From contig NC_067197.1 in assembly GCF_000699445.3 (NCBI RefSeq), positions 12,096,152 to 12,160,151 on the forward strand: a stretch of 64,000 nt of DNA, in the 5' to 3' direction. The stretch is from Schistosoma haematobium (taxonomy: Eukaryota > Platyhelminthes > Trematoda > Strigeidida > Schistosomatidae). The notes below the pieces were generated by a model. It saw nothing but the letters and a program-made list of their open reading frames with translations, was not told the origin of the DNA and did not search any database. Each line of letters begins with the position of its first letter. The first letter of the stretch is position 1. Shown here piece by piece: positions 33,441 to 44,955 of the stretch. The translations under genes and the position numbers were made by a program.

Positions 33441-33777
33441 TTATCGTTATTTATTTTGGTTTATAAAAAGACAAAAAAATTGAAAACCTAATAATGACAT
33501 TCGAATAAAAAGAAGAAAAAATCATTTCTCTATAACAATAACCATTTTTTGTTTCATTTCAATGGGAAAAAAAGCCACACCAAAAAAATTAATGACCTTA
33601 GTTTTTAATCAACAAATGAATTGAATGGTTTTATGTTGCTCCAATGTCAATCAAGTGACATACTACAATCATAATAATAAAGATAAAGAAACAAACAAGC
33701 GGAAATTAAGAGTTCTTTAAAAATACATATATAGATTTAGTTATTTCAACTAGTTGACTTGTAAGCAATAGTCAGTT

Positions 33778-33990
33778 TAATAGTTGAATTCATCAGTTAA
33801 TTAAAGGTAGATCACCATGGAAAATCGATAGGTCCTAAGTTCGAATCTCGCGAGGCGGCATTGTGGATGAACATTGTTGAGGAGTTCAACAATAAGACGA
33901 AACAGTCGTCCAGTGCTTGTAGGTTTTCAATGATGGTTTAGCTTTAATTGACTCATGAATTCAACTCTTAAATTACTATAATATCGACAA
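33778..33990 (+). repeat. Family-C chimera, inactive ribozyme
   Basis: A short minus-strand tail (33778-33825) is joined to a plus-strand unit beginning just before the B box (AGTTCGAATCTCG). The ribozyme reads TTGAGGAG, so the essential C is lost. Confidence 0.65.
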
Positions 33991-34273
33991 ATCCCTTTCT
34001 TATTATAAATTTAGAGAACTACTGTGAACTAGATGATATACAATTCAGTTTAGTAAACTGTTAAAATTACTTTAAGATTTAATGATGAATATGATTTATT
34101 GCTTGACAATCATTTTCTTCATATTTTTATTTCAGTAATAAATGAAAATAATATAGCAGTGATTATATCATCCCACTGAATTCTACCAACAATTCTACAT
34201 TTGGTGCTTAGTAATCTTAAGAGATATATTTCTGTTAAACTTAACTATCTATTTGAAACATTATTATGGGCAT

Positions 34274-34570
34274 CATACGACTGTGGGAGAGAACAAACCA
34301 GATCCCAGTGGAGGAAGAAATCAGGAAGAAGCACTGGAAGTGGATAGGATACACATTGAGGAAAGCACACAAATGCGTCACAAGACAAGCCCTCACATGG
34401 AATCCTCAAGGCCAAATGAGGAGATGAAGACCAAAAAACACATTACGCCGGGAAATAGAGATAGACATGAGAAAACTGAACAAGAATTGGATGGAACTAG
34501 AAAAGAAGGTTCAGGACATAGTGGGTTGGAGAATGCTCGAATACGAGTAACAGGTGTAAGTAAGTAAGTA
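34274..34570 (+). mobile_element. 5'-truncated RTE copy
   Basis: About 300 bp of RTE 3' end with perfect 11-bp duplication 'attatgggcat' at 34263-34273 and 34571-34581. The tail is taagtaagtaagta. Coding remnants (WKWIG, REIEIDM) contain stops. Confidence 0.88.
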
Positions 34571-34581
34571 ATTATGGGCAT

Positions 34582-35159
34582 AATAATGTAGAATCTGATG
34601 AAAAGAATATTATTCGTTTATATATGTTGTTCAATGAGAGTATATTGACAAGTAGGATGTAATAATTTAATGTTCAATTCTCATGATACTGTTTTAGAAA
34701 ATTATATGTAGCATTAAAGACTAGTGTATTGTTTTCAAGACCATAGACAGAAAATGTCAATCATTTACGATTCCTTGTATATCATGCCTATTAAATAGGG
34801 GGTGACTGTTATCACGAGTGGATATTTAGGCATTTAAAGTAATATCGATGTGGGTTACTCTTTATTAGAAACACTGAATTTTAGATCAATTCAACAAGTC
34901 ATGAATGGAATTAAAAGTTCCTCTTGTATTCCACTACTTATTATTTTCTTGAATATGATGAACCTTGCATGTTAACTTATTTGAATTTTTGAGTGTTTTC
35001 ATTACTTCCTTGTTATTGATTCTTATATCCTATTACGAAATCAATACAATAGTTTACTTTTCAATGACCAGACAAAACAGAAAAAATGGGATTGAAATTC
35101 AAAATTTCGAAGTATTCTTTAGTTTTATCAACTATTAAATCCTATAAACTGAATATCCT
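34582..35159. other. AT-rich interval, no gene seen
   Basis: No feature recognised. Confidence 0.4.
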
Positions 35160-35163
35160 ATAG

Positions 35164-36034
35164 TGTAGTGAACGAGAAAATAAGTGGGGACAATCAAATG
35201 TATTTGAATACAAAATTACAGAATATCTTATTAAAATCTGATAGATATACAATAAACAATTCATTTGCAAAACGCCAATCGTCTTAAACTTCACTGTCCC
35301 TTCATTTTCACACTAATAATTCTCTGTCCTCGTTCTGTTTCCTTCGATCTTTTTAGCCTTCTGCCGCCAGGCATTCCACACTACATCACTCATCCCCTCC
35401 CTTAAAATAGTCGTTCTTGTGGTGGTTCTGCTCGCGGTGCCACTTTCTTCTTCTCTGCAGTCTGTGCCACGTGCAGTGCGTTGACCTTCGTAGCTCCGTC
35501 GACCTACCGGGCCATCAAAATCCGACGTACACCCAGCACCCGAGACGCTCAACACCAGTTCTTCGAAAATCTGCTGATTCATCTACATCCAGTGTCTGTC
35601 CAGAAGTCTCACATCCCACTGCTCCTCTCCGTTGATAGCATTCTGTATAGATAAAGCCACCCCGCCAAAACACTCCGCTCGACGTCACCTTCCCGCACAA
35701 GATAGCTCCAACTGACACCTCAGGTCCAGGTCCGCAACGGAGTTCACAGAACAGAACCCTCTCCACCTCTCCTGGTTAGCAGCGACATCAAATGTAGTGA
35801 ACGAGAACACAATTGGGGACAATTGGATGTATTCAAACGTTTACGAATGAATTCAAATTTACAGAACTTCTTAGTAATTTCTGAGAACCATACAATAAAT
35901 ACTTCATTTGCAAAATGTCAATCAATCATCTCATAATTCATTATTCTTTCGTTTCCACACCAATCATTCTTTGTAATCGTTCTGTTTTCTTTCATCTTCT
36001 TGACCTTCTGACTCCAGGCATTTCACACACCACA
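35164..36034 (-). mobile_element. Short two-LTR element, non-autonomous or internally deleted
   Basis: Two direct L2-type LTRs, 35164-35385 and 35793-36034, enclose only 407 bp. Outer flanks are ATAG (35160-35163) and GTAG (36035-36038). On the minus strand a purine tract (aagggaggggatgag) lies directly before the downstream LTR, in the position of a polypurine tract, which sets the minus strand as sense. The interior is markedly more GC-rich than its surroundings. Confidence 0.7.
35313..35766 (-). pseudogene. Internal reading frames of the two-LTR element
   Basis: Two overlapping minus-strand frames, 35515-35766 and 35313-35582, cover the interior. The second continues into the LTR and ends there with DVVWNAWRQKAKKIEGNR. 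There is no protease, reverse transcriptase or zinc-knuckle motif, so at most the terminal part of an element protein remains. Could be non-coding. Confidence 0.4.
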
Positions 36035-36349
36035 GTAGTAATATGAATAAGAAAATGTTTGGAATTTAAGTATCACAGTGATTTAATTTATTCCAATTAG
36101 TTTTTCATAGAAAACTGTTAGTGACCTGGAAATCTAAAATACAACAACTATTGTATTGAATGTTCACATAGTAATCCATCATTCCAAAACTTAAACTTTG
36201 TATATAAAAGAGATATGTTCAGGTCATCATTCTTCTATGACCCTAACACTTAATTTTCAAGAACGGTAATCTTTCTAATGTTTTTAATCTTCCTAATTTT
36301 AATTTTAATTATTAGTTATTATCATCATCTTGATATTTCTAATTTATTT

Positions 36350-36510
36350 TAATAGTTGACATCGTGAATCAATGGAAGCTAGACCAGCACGGAAAACCTG
36401 GAAGCAATGGACGGCCATTTCGTCCTACTGTGGGACTCCTCAGCAGTGCACATCCACGATCTCGCTTCGTGAGATTCGAACCCAGGACCTATCAGTCTCC
36501 GATTTATTCT
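36350..36510 (-). repeat. Family-C repeat
   Basis: Minus-strand copy from the tail through the ribozyme to a good B box (GGGTTCGAATCTC), then cut. Confidence 0.7.
36404..36449 (-). ncRNA. Type I hammerhead ribozyme, family C, intact core
   Basis: Minus strand: GCACTG, CTGAGGAG, stem II GTCC/GGAC, GAAA, TGGCCG, GTC then CATTGC. Core and stem II are good; stem I has one mismatch. Predicted cleavage between 36410 and 36409. Confidence 0.7.
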
Positions 36511-36974
36511 TCACTCTTCCCATACTTGTCAGTCTAAGCAATTGTCTTTTATACATTTGATTACAATTTTTGATTATTAAGCAACATGATTTAACTTAAA
36601 ATATTATGTAATCTTTTATCTATCTTCCAATAGACTGTTTCATTTGTAAGTAAACTATAAATACGATTGTATAACTTGAGTAAATGATATCATTCAAAAG
36701 ATAATCTTCATCACTGAATTGTCTTAATTCTTTCTTTATGACACAATGTTTTACTTCCGTTATTTGAATTGTTCACACATTTTATATAACACAGTATCTG
36801 GTTAAGACATACTTTAACTATAAACTGAATGATTAAAGAAAGTTAAATGGTTTTCTAGAAAGAATTTTTCATTTTAAGTTTGTTAGCTAAAGACAAAACG
36901 TCTTGGATTAGAGAGATTAACACTCTGATCTCTTAGTATTTATAACTTATAACACTTACATGTGATAATAATAC
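36511..36974. other. AT-rich interval, no gene seen
   Basis: No feature recognised. Confidence 0.4.
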
Positions 36975-36986
36975 ATATTCATGTAT

Positions 36987-37052
36987 GCTTACTTACTTAT
37001 TTACTTACGTCTGTTACCACTTGTGGAGGAGCATAGGTCATTGCTAACCAGA
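36987..37052 (-). mobile_element. Minute 66-bp RTE insertion
   Basis: Only the terminal repeat and last 45 or so bases of the RTE (cttacgtctgttacc), bounded by perfect 12-bp copies of 'atattcatgtat' at 36975-36986 and 37053-37064. An extreme 5' truncation. Confidence 0.85.
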
Positions 37053-37414
37053 ATATTCATGTATAAGACCTATTAAGATATGACTATTATTGCTTATCTG
37101 ATTTTCTTGGTAAATATATAGAAATTGCAACTCCGTATAATCTTAATTAACAAGATAATTAATTCACTTCTCTTTTTCATTTGATTCTAATTATAAGCAC
37201 ATTTAAATTAAACTGTTCAATAAGGTTTTATGCATAGGTATACAAATAGATTTGAGTGGAAACTTCCACTGTAGAACAACTATATAATCTCCATAAATGT
37301 CTTTGTCAGCATGTTCTACAAACAGATTTGAGGATCAAATAGTTTAACACTTTCATAAATGGTGAAATACTTGTTTTAATTTCATTCAAAACTTATTTCG
37401 ATAATTCATTTGAT

Positions 37415-37675
37415 ATTGTTTTACTTGAATCTTCCCATTGATGATATCAAATGAATTAAACTTCACCCAATTGCACAAGCAAGTGGCTATCAGGACTCAG
37501 TAGTTAAGTGGATAATGCGATGGCGTTTGAAGCGAACGGTACTGAGTTCGAGTCCCAGAGTGAACATCAACTCTGAGATGCAGGTACATCCAGCTGACGA
37601 GTCCCAAACAGGACGAAACGCGCGTCCTGGATTCCACTGCTAGCCACCATCCATCTTTGCTTAATTCGATAATGT
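37415..37675 (+). repeat. Family-A (Smα-like) repeat, best copy
   Basis: Starts with 'gatattgttttacttgaatc', then an A-box region (ctcagtagttaagtggataa), B box GAGTTCGAGTCCC at about 37544-37556, the ribozyme, and the end 'ccatctttgctta'. This is the tRNA-like promoter plus hammerhead layout published for schistosome Smα repeats. Confidence 0.85.
37587..37634 (+). ncRNA. Type I hammerhead ribozyme, family A, intact core
   Basis: CCAG, CTGACGAG, TCC-CAAACA-GGA stem II, GAAA, CGCGCG, GTC then CTGG. All core residues are present; predicted cleavage after 37626. Stem III is only the palindrome ACGCGCGT, so cleavage may be helped by dimerisation, as inferred for this family. Confidence 0.9.
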
Positions 37676-37959
37676 TTGAATAGAACAAAAAGTATTTAAA
37701 CAATGAAATCATCATTAAAAAGATGTAGTCAATGAACCGATAACAAGGTTACAAACTAATCTCTATGTTATTTTCAGACCATTCGAAGTTATTTCTCTTT
37801 ACCAGAATATTAAATACGACAAAGAGTTGACGTGTTTACTTATTTCAATTCATAAATGTAAAAAACTATCATTTTGAAAGTTAATTCTTTGAAAATGTAA
37901 AGATGAAATTTTAATTTGAAATTTAACTAACCGCTATGAATATTGATTGTTCACTGAAT

Positions 37960-38080
37960 AATGACTCTTGTTGTGTTTGTCTCGATCAGCTTAGTGTTCA
38001 TCGAATCCAATCGATAAAGTTACAATGTGAATATTACTCTTGGTTATTCGGTATTAGCATCTCAATTTTAAACCAATTAA
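37960..38080 (-). repeat. Family-B repeat fragment
   Basis: Outer part only ('ccaatcgataaagttacaat'), no ribozyme. Confidence 0.4.
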
Positions 38081-38214
38081 ACTAGTGACCAGATTATCAT
38101 TTGACTGATCGAATTCGATCATTACTTAAAGGACTATACAAATAAGACATTAGTCACTACTCAGTAGGAAATCGATTTCGGAATTTCAAAATTCGATAGA
38201 GGTTAGTCGAGGCT

Positions 38215-38345
38215 TGAAAAGCTCAGTGATAACATCTCGGACTGTGAAGTTAAGTGACATGGGATTAAATCCACTGAGGGACAGTAATTCCTTCGAGGTA
38301 AGACAAAACCTAAGTCCAGGGTCTCCTATAGATTAACTCAAGTCA
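38215..38345 (+). repeat. Decayed family-B repeat
   Basis: A-box-like 'gctcagtgataacatct', a ruined B box (gggattaaatcc) and remains of the ribozyme 3' half ('agtccagggtctcc'). Confidence 0.5.
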
Positions 38346-38464
38346 CATGATGATTACCAAAATTTGAGCAATTCTCACAAATGTACTAAACACCAGAGCA
38401 TAACATGGGAATTTTCACTTTTTCAACTGAACAACCATATGATATCTATGAAGTAACTAATTAC

Positions 38465-38923
38465 TTACTTACTTACTTACGCCTGTTACTCCCAATGGAG
38501 CATAGGCCGCTGACCAGCATTCTCCAACCCACTCTATCCTGGGCCTTCTTTTCTAGTTCCATCCAATCCTTGTTCATTTTTCTCATGTCTATCTCCATTT
38601 CCCGGCGTAATGTGTTCTTTGGTCTTCCTCTTTTCCCTCGGCCTTCAGGATTCCATGTGATGGATTGCCTTGTGACGCATTTGTGTGCTTTCCTCAATGT
38701 GTGTCCTATCCACTTCCAGTGCTTCTTCCTGATTTCTTCCTCCACTGGGATCTGGTTTGTTCTCTCCCACAGTACGTTGTTGCTAATAGTGTCCGGCCAA
38801 TGGATCTGAAGTATTTTGCGTAGACAATTGTTAATAAACACCTGTATTTTCTGGATGATGGCTTTTGTAGTTCTCCAGGTTTCTGCCCCATACAGTAGAA
38901 CTGTCTTGACATTTGTATTGAAA
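38465..38923 (-). mobile_element. 5'-truncated young RTE copy
   Basis: Flanked by perfect 17-bp copies of 'atgaagtaactaattac' (38448-38464 and 38924-38940). The minus-strand frame 38841-38473 is open for 122 codons: [48 protein letters not shown] and GSNRRK, with the stop supplied by the first TAA of the terminal repeat. The undamaged frame and perfect duplication suggest a recent insertion. Confidence 0.92.
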
Positions 38924-39294
38924 ATGAAGTAACTAATTACATTATCTCAAAAAAAACATCAAGTAAATGACTGCCAGAGGAAAAATAACTCGATAATGAT
39001 CAATTACGTTTTAAAATACAGCACATATTTGTATATTTCAGTTCAACACTAGCTCCAAAATGAATAAAACTTTAAACTATTTCTAATTCGACATTTAAAT
39101 TCATCCAACGTCAATGATTTCATATTGCGTCATCTTGTCAGTAATAGTACTATTCAACTAAATAGTGAATTTCTGTAGAGTATATACATTCAATGAAAAC
39201 TTCCATGTTTTCCAAAAATTTTCTATCAAATGTCAATTTATCAGATGAGTCAATATACTGTGAAAGGATTAATTGATAAGATAGTATTTTCAGA

Positions 39295-39480
39295 AGGTTT
39301 TGTGATAACTTTAGTAATTTAGTAATTGAATTCATGAGTCACTTAAAGGTAAACCACCATGGAGAACCTGAAAGTATTGGACGGTCGTTTCGTACTTATA
39401 TGAAATTCCTCAGCAGTGTGCATCCACAATCCCGCTCGTGGGATTCGAACTCAGGACCTATCAGTCTGGCGCATACAAAC
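39295..39480 (-). repeat. Family-C repeat
   Basis: Tail, ribozyme block (39382-39425; CTGAGGAA, GAAAC and GTC kept, stem II closing pair lost), B box GAGTTCGAATCCC, then truncated. Confidence 0.65.
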
Positions 39481-39839
39481 GCTTAATCTCTAGAACGTAT
39501 TTAAATAACCTTAATCTACCTAAATAGATTATTAGAATATGAACTGAGTCGGCACTCTGTTAACCGATTATTCAATTGTGGTTGTACTACAATCAATGTA
39601 TTTTTGTTTCAGATTTGTTTTAAATGACTAATTATTCAGTTGGACTATGTAATTTATTCTCATGCTTTTATAAAGTATTTAAAATTCACCCTGAGGTTAA
39701 ATAATGTTAAATTCAAGTGGAACTAACATACTGGTTAGTGTTTGGTTTACACTAACAAGGATGTGAACAAAAGGGTGAGTGAAAAAGGGAGCACATTATT
39801 AAAGATGAGCATTGAAAGGGGGAATAACATTTTTTATGT

Positions 39840-40083
39840 TATTTGAAATGTTCGACTTTCTCTCTCTTATGGAGGTTCTTCTAAAAACAAACAATGAGGT
39901 GAAGGGGTTGCGTAGAGGCTTTAGTCAACTTATTGACACCGCTCATCCATGCTTCTGGAAATTAATTAATGCTCTGAAAAAGAAACAGATTTTAAATGAA
40001 TTAAAAATCGAACATGTTGTAGGAATCCAACAACAATACTTAAAAAGGAAGGGTAAGGTGGTATCAGTACCAAACTGGTCGTA
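39840..40083 (+). pseudogene. Mutator-like (MULE) transposase fragment
   Basis: Open frame reading FEMFDFLSLMEVLLKTNNEV, KGLRRGFSQLIDTAHPCFW and KLINALKKKQILNELKIEHV. This matches the end of a MULE transposase domain, where 'TNN.VEGWH..F' and 'HP..W' follow the last catalytic block; the usual EGWH is changed to KGLR. No zinc finger, upstream catalytic domain or terminal repeats are visible. Mutator-like elements (Curupira) are known from schistosomes. It lies alone between a family-C repeat and an RTE copy. Confidence 0.65.
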
Positions 40084-40750
40084 AATTACGAAAACAGATC
40101 GACATAAGACTATATATATGGAAAAGCACATTAATTTTGAACTTTAAAAAAAAGTCTTGTTTTTAGTATTCAAAACTTATTCAAAGTAAAATTCACTGAA
40201 CTTTTCTGAAGCATTTTAGAAAGATTCATCCTAATAATTTACCCTTTAGATGTTCAAAATAGACGTACGAGATAACGTGATGGGGTAACAAAAATAAAAA
40301 TTAGTTGCCAAATTTGAAAAATTACAATACTTCTCAAAGTAGACTCTTCAGTAAACGGTTAGAAAACTACTTTTCTTATTAGTCATAGGGCATAGGGACA
40401 GAAGGTGAATCGAACACATTTTACATTACTAAAAAAATATTATTCCAATTTCCAATGCTCAACGTTTATTAATAATATGCGCTCTTTGTCACACTCCGTT
40501 TTAATAGCCACCTTCTACTCATGCCCTATTGAATAGATGCACTCATAGTTAGCTTATTTATTGTCAGAAGTCGACGAATGGATAATAGTGAATAAAGATA
40601 ATTATCTATCAAATCGTCGGCATATTTCATATAATTTATCACATTTTAAAATGACTAACAATCTCATATCATTATTTACGACTTTTTATCATTTATTATT
40701 TTAATCAAGATTATTTTATCAACTATTAACATACTACTAATAATATATTT

Positions 40751-41211
40751 ATTTTTCTGGTTAGACAGTCCTACTGTACGGAGTTGAAACTTGGAGAACT
40801 ACTACAATCATCATCAAGAAGGTACAAGGATTTATAAATAGTTGTCTACGCAAAATACCCAACATCCATTGGCCGGATATCATAAATAACAATCTACTAT
40901 GAACGAGAACAAATCAACCTCCAGTTGAAGAGGAAATTAAGAAGAAACATAGGATATGGATAGGAAATACATAACAGAAATGATCGAACTACATCATGAA
41001 GCAAGCACTAACTTGGAATCGTGAAGGGAAGTGGAAAAGAGGAAGGCCAAAGAACACATTACGTCGGGAAATAGAATCAGATATGAAAAGGATGAATAAC
41101 AACTGTAAGGAGCTTGAAAGGACTGCCCAGGACAGGGATGGATGGAGAATGGTGGTGAGTGGCCTATGCTCCTTCACGATGAGTAACAGGCATAAGTAAG
41201 AAATAAGTAAC
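40751..41211 (+). mobile_element. 5'-truncated RTE copy
   Basis: RTE 3' end from the TVLLYG(A/V)E block onward, with 11-bp duplication 'aataatatatt' at 40740-40750 and 41212-41222. About 12 bases at the 5' junction (tatttttctggt) do not match the element and may be extra bases added at insertion. Confidence 0.8.
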
Positions 41212-41222
41212 AATAATATATT

Positions 41223-42136
41223 CATAAACTTTCAATTCCTATTAGACAATTATAAATCTATAATATGAGTCATTTATCAGCTAAAATTATTTCTATTTAT
41301 TTATCTATTAAGCAGAATACAAACGATGCATTTGACATCTGTTCAGCTGTTAAGTCCCATATCATTATCCTAATGTATATAAGTCTGAATATATCTATGT
41401 TTATCTGTTCTAAACATGAAATCTACTTCATTTAATTCTCTTTCGTATTCAGTTTAGTTAGATGAAAACATTTCGTTTCTTTCTTTTTTTCTTCTTTTTC
41501 TTTTCTTTTTTTTCCAAAGTGAAAATTAAAATTTTTCGAAAAAAAAACAACAACAACACAAGGTGGATTAAAATTTGATTAAAAAATTATTTTAATTAAT
41601 ATCTCATTATTGATGTCACAAGTTATAGATTGAAACTTTAAAGAGAAAAACAAAGCAAAGGAAAAGTAATGAGAAAAACCTGTCAGGGTCAATAGCTAAC
41701 CTATTTATTTAGTTATTCAAGAAACCTTTCATGTGTTAATGAAGGTATCATTTCAAAATGATGGTGAGAATAATATATGAACAATGAAAATATTTCAATT
41801 AATGCCACTACTGCTCCAAATGATGATGATGATGATGATAAGTATGACCTCAACGACAACAAAAAAATCTAAGGACAAGTGAAACATGATTTATACATTT
41901 TCCTATTTTTGTTTATTCAATATTCGAGGTTTACTTTCTGGAGGTTGTTGTGTTTTCCCTCTATTGAATTATATTTACTCTATACACTTTTAATTTTTAT
42001 TATATTCATTAAGTAAAGTATTTAAACGTTATAGGAATGTGTTATCTTTTAAAGAAAAACAAAACATTCATTCTTATTCATGTTTATTTACTTAATATTC
42101 AATAATGTGAAATATTTTGTGAAGTTTATTTATGAT
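41223..42136. other. AT-rich interval with simple repeats
   Basis: T/C-rich tract near 41480-41517 and (GAT)n at about 41818-41841. No gene seen. Confidence 0.45.
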
Positions 42137-42215
42137 GGTGAACAGGATTTATAGCTCAGGTGGATGATTTTGATGGAGTTTTGTTCTCTGAGCTGAATGA
42201 TTCGGAGTTTATTTA
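42137..42215 (+). repeat. Fold-back family FB, single arm
   Basis: One arm only: 'gctcaggtggatgattttga' followed by 'gagttttgttctctgagctg'. Confidence 0.6.
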
Positions 42216-42229
42216 TTCTTCCTCTTAAC

Positions 42230-42460
42230 CATATAACCATTACAATAGTATTAGATGGGTTTTGTTGATATTATAGTAATTTCAATGGTTAACATCATGA
42301 GTCAGTTGAAGCTAGACCACCGTGGAAAACCTGAAAGCACTAAACGGCCGTTTCGTGCTATTGTGTGACTCCTCAGCAGTGCGCATCCACAACCTCGCCC
42401 CCTGAGAGATTCGAACCCAGGAGCTACTGGTTTCGCGCGTGAGCACTTAATCATTACAAT
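42230..42460 (-). repeat. Family-C repeat
   Basis: Tail, ribozyme, B box (GGGTTCGAATCTC at about 42410-42422) and part of the A-box side on the minus strand. Confidence 0.7.
42337..42382 (-). ncRNA. Hammerhead ribozyme, family C, core intact with GTT triplet
   Basis: Minus strand: GCACTG, CTGAGGAG, weak stem II, GAAA, CGGCCG, GTT then TAGTGC. Stem I stays paired by one G-U pair. GUU is a permitted but poorer cleavage triplet. Confidence 0.62.
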
Positions 42461-42599
42461 AGTAACAATAGTCGGTAGCATGTTGAACTATTCTGCCTGA
42501 TCAACTTAATGGTAACCTAAAAGTTCTATCCTATTTTTTTACAAAATATATAAAAAAACAGCCGATTTCACAACATGTTCATATGTAGTGTTTTTTGGC

Positions 42600-42608
42600 G
42601 GGGGGGGG
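42600..42608 (+). other. Nine-G homopolymer
   Basis: G run directly after a T run, in DNA otherwise nearly free of G tracts. Could be a sequencing-sensitive site. Confidence 0.5.
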
Positions 42609-42835
42609 TAGATTTAATTAATTCATCTTCGATTAGGTGATTTGTCACTATGCTTATAGATGTTTTGAACGCTGATAAAGTTTTCTTCTTTTTTCATTTT
42701 TCCTTTATCCCAAAAGGGATTTAATCTTAATTAAAAAGCAGATTATTAGTTAAAAAATTGTAATTCAATTCATTCATATCAGAATGAATATAAAAACTGT
42801 TTTAAGAGAATCAAAGCTTCAGTAATAGTCAGAGA

Positions 42836-43075
42836 ATTTTTAGTGATGTTCTAGTCTGTGAGCTAGATAGTTTAATACCACACCTTTCATTGTTATCCTG
42901 AAAAACGTCATTAGTTACTCATTAATTTACCTTGACGTAAAGTAGGTGCTGATGATGTTGTCAAAGATGAAAATAAGAGTTTCGCTATCTGATCGTTTAA
43001 CTCAGAGAAATTAACTCCATTAGAGACATCTCCTTGATCTTCAAGTTTTCACCATCATTCTATGCTTACAGTTGT
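42836..43075. mobile_element. Fold-back element FB, copy 2 (diverged)
   Basis: Left arm about 42836-42912 and right arm about 42948-43062 retain family blocks in opposite orientation ('gtctgtgagctagatag' against 'ctgatcgtttaactcagag'; 'gctgatgatgttgtc'). More eroded than the 60003 copy. Confidence 0.5.
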
Positions 43076-43305
43076 TTTTCAGTAACAACCTAAAGCTATT
43101 TGGAGGATTTTTGAGAGTCACATTGCACTAGAGAGCTGTTCACACACATTACATTACTTCTCAGGAATTCATACACATAATCCAACCAAAATCAAATAAT
43201 AAATCTCAAGGTTTAGTACCATTCATCATAAATTCAGACCACTAATTCGATATTTATAGGTTCTCATCAATAAATCGTACTACTTAATAAATATAATGTT
43301 TACAT

Positions 43306-43557
43306 TGTAGTGAACGAAAACCTAGATTGAGCCAGTTCAATGTAATGTGCAGAATATGAAAACAATATATTAAATATATTATTTGCCCATTTTTCTTGAG
43401 TTGTCCCTTACAAACTCTGTCGTTTTTTCATTCTTATTGCTATTTTAATTGTTTGCTGTTTTTCTCTCTCCATTTTTCACTTTCATCTGTGGGAATTCCA
43501 CTTTCAATTCGTGATACATACTACTTATATCAGTCCGTAAAAGTAGTACACACCGCA
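43306..43557 (-). mobile_element. LTR copy, family L2 (diverged)
   Basis: Plus strand starts TGTAGTGAACGAAAACC and ends with 'gtagtacacaccgca'; the middle is diverged. No clean duplication was found. Confidence 0.6.
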
Positions 43558-43569
43558 CATACAAACAAA

Positions 43570-44400
43570 CATGTGAACAGAGTTCATTACACCATCATCC
43601 CATACTACCAGTGATATCTGTGCCACTTCAAATATATTGTTTAATTTCACAATTCACTATTCCCATTGGAACTTCAGCAATTCTATTCTACGCTAGTTGC
43701 TGATCAATACTAAACATCTAGATCTAAATGATAAGTGTCGAAATTCAAGCAAAACGTAACTCAGATGTGTCACTGTCATTAATATATAACGGTTGTGCTT
43801 TTTTGTAAGTGTTCGATGATAAGCGTTTGCACTACATACCAAAAGAGGTTATTTTATGTTATATACAAACAAATGGATCGAATATTATTCTGTTAGTCTA
43901 ACTCTTTGTTCGTCTACATGTTTAACTAATGCTGTTGTATTAGCTATAAAATCTGTTCAAAATACCTTCACCAGATCAAAATCATTACTGGTTATCAAAC
44001 AGAGGATATAACACTTTATCCTTTGACATTCCATCCAGTCCTGTATACATTAATTTATCAGTGAAATTATTCATGATCACCAATAAACTTTAAATGCTTC
44101 AAATGTAATTTATCGAATGCTTCAGACCATTTATTTCTAGATCATGTCACGAACATTTATATGAATATTTCAGTATGATCCATTTTTCTTAAAGTAGAAT
44201 TACATTCGCATCTCACACAACTTCTAATTCAAACAACTACAACTATACTAAAGCGAATGTTTTTTATTTCTGTGTTTATTTCAGTTACAGTGTAGTTTAT
44301 GTACAGATATAGTCAATTCATCATTTTATGTTGAAATATTCTGTAATAATGAATAGTGGTAATTACATTTATCTGTTTTGTTTTACGAGACTACTTTATG
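43570..44400. other. AT-rich interval, no gene seen
   Basis: No feature recognised. Confidence 0.4.
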
Positions 44401-44404
44401 ATCA

Positions 44405-44955
44405 GAATGAGGGTTTGTGGAGATTGTAGTAAGTTAATAGTTGAATTCATGAGTCAGTTAAAACTAGACCACCATGGAAAACCTGGAATCACTGGATGGC
44501 CGTTTCGTTCTAGTATAAGATTCCTTATGAATTCAACTATTAAATTGCTACAATCTCCACCAACCCCCATTCTGGTAATAATCATCATGTGCTCACTAGT
44601 GACTGGCTTGACGAGTTATTTCCTGGAGTTCTAATGAGAAGCCGTAACCAGTGGGAGTCCATTCCGTGTCGAGTGTGAGATAGTTATCTACCTCATACAA
44701 TGAATGGAGGGTTGCACAAGATCATGGATTGTCTGAAGTTAGACATTAACATCATTGAATCCCGGCTCATTGGTCTAGAGGTCAGGCGTTCGCTCGCAAG
44801 ATAAGAGGTCCCATATTTGAATCCCATGTACGAAATAGTGGGTATACACTTCTGAGGAGTCCCATACTAGGAAGAAACGGCCATCCAGTACTTTCAGGTT
44901 TTCCATGATGATCTACCTTTAATAGATTTATGAGATCAACTATTAAATTATTTTA
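44405..44955 (+). repeat. Family-C repeats: inverted stub plus tandem-type unit
   Basis: 44405-44525 is a minus-strand tail and partial ribozyme. From about 44526 a plus-strand tail passes straight into the head of a full unit (ctcactagtgactggctt), then A box, a damaged B box, ribozyme block and tail. Tail-to-head continuity shows that units were once tandem. Confidence 0.7.
44847..44892 (+). repeat. Hammerhead block, family C, weakened stems
   Basis: CTGAGGAG and GAAA are present and the triplet is ATC, but the C before GAAA that closes stem II is A and stem I pairs poorly. Probably inactive or slow. Confidence 0.5.

Noticed and set aside
41470..41530. Pyrimidine tract as a splice acceptor
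   Set aside because: No open frame follows it; it is one of many T-rich tracts.
43800..44400. Possible RNA gene in a quiet interval
   Set aside because: No stem structure or promoter box beyond AT-rich background.
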